Part shown: positions 6,327 through 11,371 of the stretch, piece after piece
Layout of the letters: the number at the start of each line of letters is the position of its first letter
Position numbering within the stretch: the stretch's first letter is position 1
Assembly (NCBI GenBank): GCA_041494805.1
Contig: JBGQBN010000079.1
Span: 1-13,647, forward strand
Direction: 5' to 3'
From: JBGQBN01 sp041494805
Lineage (GTDB): Bacteria; Acidobacteriota; Terriglobia; Terriglobales; Acidobacteriaceae
DNA length: 13,647 bases
Notes under the pieces: model-generated
What the model was told of the DNA's origin: nothing
The model's database searches: none
What the model saw: the letters and a program-made list of their open reading frames with translations, nothing else
Translations under genes and position numbers: made by a program

Positions 6327-6866
6327 CTAAGAGCTATGTCCGTCACACTGCAGCACGCCGAGATATGCACTCCACGGGCCGACCGCCTCGCGATACTGGT
6401 GGGCCATCACTCGCGATAGTTGGTGCACATGAGTGAGATCGTGCACCGCCTCGGTCGCGAGCAGTTCTGACAGCGTCACCACGCCCAGGGACGGATGTCT
6501 TCCCTTCCGCTGCAGGTCTTCTGGCTGCAAATCCAGTGCCCGCAGCGCAGCCAGGTTTTCTTGCCGCAGCCGAGCGAATGCGTCTAACAGTTGCTCCAGC
6601 GACTTACCTCGACTCTCTGCTACGTGCCCCAGACGGTCAAAGGGCTCAAAAGTGCGAGCTTCACCATTTTCCAGGATGATGCGTACCCGCGGCATCCAAT
6701 CGGTGCGCTCCCCAGAGATCAGGTGGCCTACGATGTCGAACGCGCTCCACGTATCTTTGCCTTCATTGCGTCGCGCCCAGAAGTCTGGCAGCCCGCGCAG
6801 CAGCGCGTTCAGCGTGGCAGGTGTGCGCTCGAGAAGTGTGACGGTCTGGTTCAAGCTGAATTCCAT
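6327..6866 (-). CDS. DinB-like four-helix metal-binding protein
   Basis: 179 residues from ATG at 6866. The open frame continues upstream to 7001, but that extension is REP repeat sequence and is not DinB-like. The fold is a DinB/YfiT-type four-helix bundle: H48 in DIVGHLISGERTDW and the pair H142/H146 in EAVHDLTHVHQL give the family's three-histidine metal site. ALLRGLPDFWARRNEGKDTW (21-40) is the usual helix 1-2 region. Members include thiol-dependent (bacillithiol or mycothiol) transferases, but many are uncharacterised. It is the first gene of a likely operon with the VOC gene at 5865. The ribosome binding site is weak (GAGT directly before the ATG). Confidence 0.88.
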   Translation of the reverse strand: MEFSLNQTVTLLERTPATLNALLRGLPDFWARRNEGKDTWSAFDIVGHLISGERTDWMPRVRIILENGEARTFEPFDRLGHVAESRGKSLEQLLDAFARLRQENLAALRALDLQPEDLQRKGRHPSLGVVTLSELLATEAVHDLTHVHQLSRVMAHQYREAVGPWSAYLGVLQCDGHSS

Positions 6867-6907
6867 ACTCAGTAGATGCCACGAGCGGAGTTTTGGATTT
6901 AAAACAC

Positions 6908-6939
6908 CACGGTTTCGGGAGGGCACGGTTTCGGGAGGG
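6908..6939 (+). repeat. Tandem 16-bp duplication at the REP edge
   Basis: CACGGTTTCGGGAGGG occurs twice in direct tandem (6908-6923, 6924-6939) and runs straight into the CACGGC... hairpin of REP copy 2. It looks like a slippage or partial-insertion scar of the left REP arm. Confidence 0.8.
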
Positions 6940-7003
6940 CACGGCTTCAGCCGTGCCGTTAAGCCATCCTCAAGGCCTCGGGCTTTAGCCCCTGAGGGCA
7001 CGC
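6933..7003 (+). repeat. REP element copy 2, downstream of the RAYT gene
   Basis: The hairpin GGCACGGC-TTCA-GCCGTGCC (6938-6957) is followed by CGTTAAG and the second palindrome GGGCTTTAGCCC (6980-6991). It overlaps the 3' end of the transposase gene: the TTA at 6959-6961 is the TAA stop of that gene on the minus strand. Confidence 0.88.
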
Positions 7004-7453
7004 ATCCAACTCGAACCCGCCGTGCGCAGAGGAATAGAGATATTCCTCTGCCTGACTCGCAATCCGAGCCTCCACCGGGTTCTTCCGAATGTACTCGACG
7101 TGTCGCACATAGTCATTCGCGTCCCGGACGCGATGGTCCACATATCCCCGTTCCCAAATTTCGCAATTCAACCCCAACCCTTTCTTCACGCGATACGAAA
7201 ATCCACCCTTGATCAACTGCACCGCCCGTTCCAGAGCAATCTCCAACGGGGTGAGCAGCAAATGAAAGTGATTGGGCATGACCACAAATTCGTGGATCAG
7301 GAATTTCCCTTCCCGGCGGTAGTGGAACATGGTGTCGAGAAAACAACCAGCCATACGATCGGTTTGGAATAGCGAACGATGCCCCCAGGTGCTGGCGGTA
7401 ATGAAATATGTATTGGAGCCGAAGGAAGTGTGATCGCGAGGGGGTTTGGACAT
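6959..7453 (-). CDS. REP-associated tyrosine transposase (RAYT, IS200-like)
   Basis: 164 residues from ATG with GAGG 5 bases upstream. Y1/HUH single-strand transposase of the TnpA-REP type. It has the HUH metal motif H62-F-H64 in VVMPNHFHLLL, a basic helix LIKGGFSYRVKKG (80-92), WERGYVDHRV (100-109), and NDYVRHVEYIRKNP (113-126), where Y115 (spacing similar to E. coli TnpA-REP) is the likely nucleophile, with Y121 as an alternative. The N-terminal NTYFITAST is typical of the family. RAYTs are usually single-copy, bind and cut REP hairpins, and are often flanked by inverted REPs. Here REPs lie in opposite orientation on both sides. The last ~14 residues and the stop are encoded by the downstream REP. 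All catalytic residues look intact, so it may be active. Confidence 0.92.
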   Translation of the reverse strand: MSKPPRDHTSFGSNTYFITASTWGHRSLFQTDRMAGCFLDTMFHYRREGKFLIHEFVVMPNHFHLLLTPLEIALERAVQLIKGGFSYRVKKGLGLNCEIWERGYVDHRVRDANDYVRHVEYIRKNPVEARIASQAEEYLYSSAHGGFELDACPQGLKPEALRMA

Positions 7454-7462
7454 AGTGACCTC

Positions 7463-7523
7463 AGTGGCTAAAGCCGCGTAATGTCAGGCCTCTAACGGCA
7501 CGACTGAAAGTCGTGCCCTCCCG
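7463..7523 (-). repeat. REP element copy 3, inverted, upstream of the RAYT gene
   Basis: Read on the minus strand it gives CGGGAGGGCACGACT, a GAA-type loop, AGTCGTGCCGTTAG and then GCGGCTTTAGCC, the same order as copies 1 and 2. The stem is 9 bp (7497-7505 with 7509-7517). Together with copy 2 it brackets the transposase gene as an inverted pair, the arrangement known for RAYT loci. Confidence 0.88.
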
Positions 7524-7610
7524 TTTTCATATCCCAGGCGATGAGAAGTGTCTGTGACGAATGAACATTCGCATTGGCCACTCGATGATGGGACAGATGG
7601 GAGCCGCGCT

Positions 7611-7667
7611 CGGGAGGACGGCTTCAGCCGTGCCGCAGCAGCGGGGACAAAAACAGGAGGGCACAGT
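7611..7667 (+). repeat. Degenerate REP fragment, copy 4
   Basis: CGGGAGGACGGCTTCAGCCGT keeps most of the first hairpin but has lost the CA of GGGCACGG. It is followed by GGGGACAAAAACAGGAGGGCACAG, a worn copy of the junction (GGGGACAAAAAGCGGGAGGGC) that joins the modules of the neighbouring array. The preceding 7575-7610 also resembles a module end. This is probably an older, decayed module. Confidence 0.6.
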
Positions 7668-8086
7668 CGGGAGGGCACGGCTTCCAGCCGTGCCGTTAAG
7701 CGTCGCTAAAGAACGCCGGGCTTCAGCCCCTGCTTCTCGCAGAATCTGAGAGACCCTCACCCGCGACGAGATCCGGATCGTTCGCGATACGCCATCCGTT
7801 GACTCGCAGTGATGGGGACAAAAAGCGGGAGGGCACGGCTTCCAGCCGTGCCGTTAAGCCTCCCAAAAACCGCCGGGCTTTAGCCCCTGCTTCTCGCAGA
7901 ATTTGAGAGACCCTCAACACGACCAGAACCGGATCGTTCGCGGTGCGCCATCCGTTGACTCGCAGTGATGGGGACAAAAAGCGGGAGGGCACGGCTTTCA
8001 GCCGTGCCGTTAAGCCGCCCTTAAACGCTGGGCTTTAGCCCCTGCTTCTCGCAGAATTTGAGAGACCCTCACCCGCAACCAGAACC
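7668..8086 (+). repeat. Tandem array of ~156-bp REP-led modules (2.7 units)
   Basis: The units start at 7668, 7826 and 7982, so the first two are 158 and 156 bases long and the third stops after 105. Each has the same order: CGGGAGGGCACGGCTT hairpin, CCGTTAAG linker, CCGGGCTTTAGCCCCTGCTT hairpin (GGGCTTCAG in unit 1), CTCGCAGAATTTGAGAGACC, a GGATCGTTCGC...CCATCCG segment and GACTCGCAGTGATGGGGACA with an AAAAAG tail. Identity between units is high, with scattered substitutions, so the duplications are fairly recent. The minus-strand open frame 7723-7992 is only a translation of the repeat. Confidence 0.88.
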
Positions 8087-8114
8087 ACGTAGGGACAGGC
8101 CGCCTCGGCTGTCC
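8086..8114 (+). repeat. Second palindrome family, abutting the array
   Basis: The stem GGACAG...CTGTCC (8093-8098 with 8109-8114) continues as CCG/CGG (8100-8102 with 8106-8108) around a bulged G and a CCT loop. About 26 bases are shared, in inverted orientation, with the third hairpin after murA (4989-5012). It starts exactly where the third array module breaks off. Confidence 0.75.
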
Positions 8115-8121
8115 ACCCGGG

Positions 8122-8150
8122 AAAAAGGCCGCGACTCTCATCGCGGCCTT
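8122..8150 (-). terminator. Intrinsic terminator of the rpsO-pnp unit
   Basis: Read on the minus strand, a perfect 10-bp stem AAGGCCGCGA / TCGCGGCCTT with a 6-base loop (TGAGAG) runs into a T-tract (CCTTTTT, then CCC). It lies about 70 bases after the pnp stop. The other orientation has only a broken T-tract (CTTCTGTTTCT), so it mainly serves pnp. Confidence 0.88.
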
Positions 8151-8180
8151 CTGTTTCTAATGTCTTTTCTCTTTCTCAGA

Positions 8181-8210
8181 TCCGTGTGAATCCGCGCAAA
8201 TCCGTGGCCA
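8181..8210 (+). repeat. Three 10-bp direct repeats (TCCGTG-type)
   Basis: TCCGTGTGAA, TCCGCGCAAA and TCCGTGGCCA follow each other without gaps just downstream of pnp. Similar TCCGTGT...ATCCGTGGC strings occur between genes in many bacterial genomes; the function is unknown to me. Confidence 0.6.
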
Positions 8211-8218
8211 AGCTTTGT

Positions 8219-10633
8219 TTAGCGCCGAGGCCCGCCATGCCCGCCGCCGTGACCACCGCCATGGCCACCCCGCCCGCCGCGTCCACGACCTCGCCCACCG
8301 CCGCCCCCCGGACGGCCACCACGGCCGCCGCGGTCTCCACCACGATCGGGGCCACGATCTCCAGCACGATCGGGCGCGCGGTCTCCGGCCACGCCTTGCG
8401 CGTCCCGGTTGAAGTTGGTTTCAGGCTCGTCAGGAAAATCACCGCCGCCTTCGATGGTCAGCGCAGGTGCATGCGCTGCTTCACCTTCGCTTTCGGTTCC
8501 GCCAGTTCCACCTTCCACTGCCCCATCGCCTCCACCCATTTTGGCGCGCTGTTCTTTGAGGATGGCCTTGCGGGAAAGCCGAATGCGGTTGCCTTCGACC
8601 GCCAGCACTTTCACCAGCACCTGATCGCCTTCTTTCAGTTCGTCGCGAACATCCTTAATGCGATGCTCCGCGACTTCGCTGATGTGCAGCAACCCGTCGG
8701 TGCCGGGAATAATTTCGACAAACGCGCCGAAATCGGCCAGGCGAGTTACCGTGCCCAGATAAGTTCTCCCGACTTCAGCCGTGGCCGTAAGGTCGCGGAT
8801 GATTTGCAGGGCCTTGTTGGCGGAAGCCTCATCATTCGAAGCAACGTTCACCTTGCCGGAATCTTCGACGTCGATCTTCACCCCGGTCTGCTCGATGATG
8901 CTTCGAATCATTTTGCCGCCGGGCCCAATCACGTCGCGAATCTTGTCCACGGGAATCTGCAGGGTGTAGATACGCGGCGCGTACGCGGAAACCTTCTCCC
9001 GCGGAGCCGCCAATACCTCGTCCATCTTGCCCAGGATGAACAAGCGTCCGCGCTGCGCCTGGGCCAGGGCCTCACGCATGATCTGCGCCGTGATGCCGCC
9101 GACCTTGATGTCCATCTGCAGCGCAGTAATACCATCTTTAGTTCCGGCAACTTTGAAATCCATGTCGCCGTAGTGATCCTCAGCCCCCGCGATGTCAGTC
9201 AAAATGGCATACTGCTCGCCTTCTTTGACCAACCCCATAGCCACACCAGCAACTGGAGCCTTAAGGGGAACACCCGCATCCATCAACGCCAGTGAAGCCC
9301 CGCAAACCGTCGCCATCGAAGACGACCCATTCGATTCCAAAATGTCAGACACCACGCGCATGGCATAAGGCCACGTCTCCTCACTCGGCAGAACAGTAGA
9401 AATCGACCGCTCCGCCAGAGCCCCATGCCCAATCTCCCGCCGTCCAGCCCCCCGCAAAAAGGCAACCTCCCCCACCGAAAACGGCGGAAAGTTGTAGTGA
9501 AGCATGAAGCGTTTCTTGGCTTCGCCTTCGAAGACTTCGAGGCGCTGCATGTCGTCGCTGGTGCCGAGAGTGGTGGTCACCAGGGCCTGGGTTTCGCCGC
9601 GGGTGAAGATGGCGGAACCGTGGGTGCGGGGTAACATGCCGACTTCGATCCAGATGTCGCGGATCTGATCGAAGGCGCGGCCGTCGGGGCGGCGCTTTTG
9701 ATTGATTACCTGTTCGCGAAAGATGCGTTCGCGGAGCGTTTCGTAATATGTTTTCAGTTTTTTCTGCGCGTCTTCGTCTTCTGCAGGGATGGCCGCGAGG
9801 AGTTCTTTTTTGAGGTCGCGGACCAGGGTGTGGCTTTCGGCTTTGGGATGCTTCTGGGTGTCGAGGCGGTCGGCGAGGTTGGCGCCGATTTTCTTCTTCA
9901 GACTGTCGTAGTAGGCTTGATCGAATTCCGGCGGAGTGACGGCGCGCTTCGGCTTGCCAGCTCTGGCCTTCAGGTCGTTGATGGCGGCGCAAATCTTCTT
10001 GATTTCGGCGTGCGCGAACTCGATTGCATCCACGACCGTTTCTTCTTTTACTTCCTTGGCGGCGGACTCGATCATCACGATGCCGTCGGAACTACCCACG
10101 ACCATGATGTTCAGCAGGCTGTCGCGCATTTCGCTGTAGGTGGGATTGATGACGAACGCGCCATTGACCAAACCCACGCGGACCGCGCCGATGGGGCCGT
10201 GGAAAGGGATGTCGGAAATGGTGAGCGCGGCGGAGGCGCCGTTGATGCCGGCGACGTCAGGATCGTTCTCCGTGTCGGCGGAGAGAACGAAGGCAATGAC
10301 CTGGGTTTCGCAGCGGAAGCCGTCGGGAAACAGCGGACGGACCGGGCGATCAATCTGACGGCTGGTCAGGATCTCGCGCTCGCTGGGACGGCCTTCACGC
10401 TTGATGAATCCGCCGGGAATGCGTCCGCCGGCATAGGTGTACTCGCGGTAGTCAACGGTCAGCGGGAAGAAGTCAATGCCCTCGCGCGGGTCGGGGTTGG
10501 CGGTGGCGGTGGCCAGGACTACGTTATCGCCGATTCGCACCACGACGGAGCCATGGGCTTGCTTGGCCAATTTTCCAGTTTCAAATGAAAGGCGTTTACC
10601 GCCGGCTAGTTCAACTGATACTTCTTGCTTCAT
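8219..10633 (-). CDS. pnp: Polyribonucleotide nucleotidyltransferase with RGG tail
   Basis: 804 residues from ATG, with GAAGGA a few bases upstream. The 3'-5' phosphorolytic exoribonuclease degrades mRNA and is a trimer core of degradosomes. Domains in order: RNase PH 1 (~5-145, with FFPLTVDYRE, GRIPGGFIKREGRPS), helical domain (~150-235), RNase PH 2 (~315-545), KH (~555-612, GxxG loop IGPGGKMI 569-576) and S1 (~621-690, GAFVEIIPGTDGLLHISE). Active-site residues include D486 and D492 in EDHYGDMDFK, the same numbers as in E. coli, and the R398/R399 pair. Unusual is the ~110-residue tail: an acidic linker (700-745), then Asp-Arg/Gly-Arg repeats (752-789) and HGGGHGGGHGG. Codon usage changes abruptly near residue 383. 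rpsO lies upstream and an intrinsic terminator downstream. Confidence 0.98.
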   Translation of the reverse strand: MKQEVSVELAGGKRLSFETGKLAKQAHGSVVVRIGDNVVLATATANPDPREGIDFFPLTVDYREYTYAGGRIPGGFIKREGRPSEREILTSRQIDRPVRPLFPDGFRCETQVIAFVLSADTENDPDVAGINGASAALTISDIPFHGPIGAVRVGLVNGAFVINPTYSEMRDSLLNIMVVGSSDGIVMIESAAKEVKEETVVDAIEFAHAEIKKICAAINDLKARAGKPKRAVTPPEFDQAYYDSLKKKIGANLADRLDTQKHPKAESHTLVRDLKKELLAAIPAEDEDAQKKLKTYYETLRERIFREQVINQKRRPDGRAFDQIRDIWIEVGMLPRTHGSAIFTRGETQALVTTTLGTSDDMQRLEVFEGEAKKRFMLHYNFPPFSVGEVAFLRGAGRREIGHGALAERSISTVLPSEETWPYAMRVVSDILESNGSSSMATVCGASLALMDAGVPLKAPVAGVAMGLVKEGEQYAILTDIAGAEDHYGDMDFKVAGTKDGITALQMDIKVGGITAQIMREALAQAQRGRLFILGKMDEVLAAPREKVSAYAPRIYTLQIPVDKIRDVIGPGGKMIRSIIEQTGVKIDVEDSGKVNVASNDEASANKALQIIRDLTATAEVGRTYLGTVTRLADFGAFVEIIPGTDGLLHISEVAEHRIKDVRDELKEGDQVLVKVLAVEGNRIRLSRKAILKEQRAKMGGGDGAVEGGTGGTESEGEAAHAPALTIEGGGDFPDEPETNFNRDAQGVAGDRAPDRAGDRGPDRGGDRGGRGGRPGGGGGRGRGRGGRGGHGGGHGGGHGGPRR

Positions 10634-10851
10634 GATTTATCCTTCTGGGCAGGAGACACGCACATGCAGGTCTGGGCGACGGCACGATGGATGAGCGAAT
10701 GCCAGTAGCGATTTTGACCATCGCCGGAAACATGGGCCGGAAACACACCTTGGCAGCTTCCCCTCACTAGAGAACTGCCGTCTTGCTGTTGGCAGAACAA
10801 TTCCGATTGCCTCCCGGCAAATGCACGAGCGGCCAGAAACACGCCGGGCAA
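10634..10851 (-). other. rpsO-pnp intergenic region
   Basis: 218 bases without a gene. It contains a small hairpin, TTGCC-TCCC-GGCAA (10807-10820), just after the rpsO stop, a longer TGCC...GGCA pairing near 10772-10794, and a GTTTCCGGC direct repeat (minus strand, around 10725-10740). In E. coli this region carries the rpsO terminator and the RNase III site for PNPase autocontrol. A similar role here is only suggested by position, and no T-tract terminator is seen. Confidence 0.4.
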
Positions 10852-11118
10852 CTACTTGCGGAGGCCGAGCTTCTGGACCACGTTCTTATAGCGATCGGAA
10901 TCGTATGTCTTGAGGTAGTCGAGCAAGCGACGCCGCTTGCTGACCAGCATGAGAAGACCGCGACGCGAGCCGTGATCTTTCTGGTGCATTTTGAAGTGGT
11001 CCGTCAGATGACCAATGCGTTCACTCAGCAGCGCGATTTGGACTTCGGGACTGCCCGTATCGGTGGGATGGGTGCCGTACTGATCAATGAGGGACTTCTT
11101 TTGCTCTCTGGCTAGCAC
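10852..11118 (-). CDS. rpsO: Small ribosomal subunit protein uS15
   Basis: 88 residues, the usual S15 length (89 in E. coli). It binds the central domain of 16S rRNA early in 30S assembly. Family landmarks are THPTDTGSPEVQIALLSERI (16-35), LTDHFKMHQKDHGSRRGLL (38-56) and the C-terminal SKRRRLLDYLK then R-Y-x-x-x-x-x-x-L-G-L-R-K. The start is GTG at 11118, giving the normal MLAREQK opening. AGGAG lies 12 bases upstream, longer than ideal, so initiation may depend on leader structure, in line with known S15 autoregulation in other bacteria. It forms the conserved rpsO-pnp pair with the gene at 8219. The A-rich leader (minus strand 11130-11165) is notable. Confidence 0.97.
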   Translation of the reverse strand: MLAREQKKSLIDQYGTHPTDTGSPEVQIALLSERIGHLTDHFKMHQKDHGSRRGLLMLVSKRRRLLDYLKTYDSDRYKNVVQKLGLRK

Positions 11119-11174
11119 TAACCTGGTGCACTCCTGTCGTCAATTTTTCGATTTTTTCTTTTGTAACGTCTTCG

Positions 11175-11204
11175 AGGTTAACACGTTGGCGGCCAGAGTG
11201 TAAA
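11175..11204 (-). promoter_or_regulatory. Candidate rpsO promoter
   Basis: On the minus strand, TTTACA (11199-11204) is followed after 18 bases by TAACCT (11175-11180), preceded by a TG extension. The -10 is weak (3 of 6). It is the best candidate between the RND relic and rpsO and would give a leader of about 50 bases. Confidence 0.3.
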
Positions 11205-11239
11205 GTCAGCGACATAGAAACGCCTTGCACAGAAGGTCG

Positions 11240-11371
11240 CTACGCTAGAGCTAGACACGTTTGCGCCGTATCTCCCATTCGCGCAACCAGGTTAAAGATC
11301 ACGGGTGTCACGATGAGAACGTGCAGGAGCGAGGAAACCATGCCACCTAGTATGCACCCTGAACGGATGTC
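11240..11371 (-). pseudogene. Relic of an RND-pump C-terminus
   Basis: Directly after the stop of the RND gene at 11370, in a different frame, the minus strand reads SDIRSGCILGGMVSSLLHVL then IVTPVIFNLVARMG and stops at 11240-11242. GGMVSS-L-x-H-V-L-I-V-T-P-V-I-F is the last membrane helix of CusA/CzcA-type RND pumps; compare GGIITSFLMELIIYPPIF in the intact gene next door. The fragment has no start codon of its own or upstream RND sequence, so it is a truncated remnant of another pump copy. The core (about 11270-11350) is clear; the edges are not. Confidence 0.55.

Noticed and set aside
6433..7212. 259-residue open frame on the plus strand
   Set aside because: It crosses the antisense of the DinB-like gene, REP copy 2 and the RAYT gene, and its composition (Ser/Arg-rich) is typical of shadow frames.
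7723..7992. 89-residue open frame with an internal peptide repeat (VNGWR, VSQILREAG)
   Set aside because: The peptide repeat simply mirrors the 156-bp DNA repeat and runs through REP hairpins, and no ribosome binding site is present.
7560..8090. CRISPR-like direct repeats
   Set aside because: The unit is ~156 bases and the whole unit is repeated. There are no short repeats with unique spacers and no cas genes.
8186..9295. 369-residue open frame on the plus strand
   Set aside because: It lies fully antisense to pnp, is produced by pnp's GC-rich codons, and shows no domain of its own.
9698..10588. 296-residue open frame on the plus strand
   Set aside because: Also antisense to pnp; its valine/glycine-rich sequence without motifs is the mirror of conserved PNPase codons.
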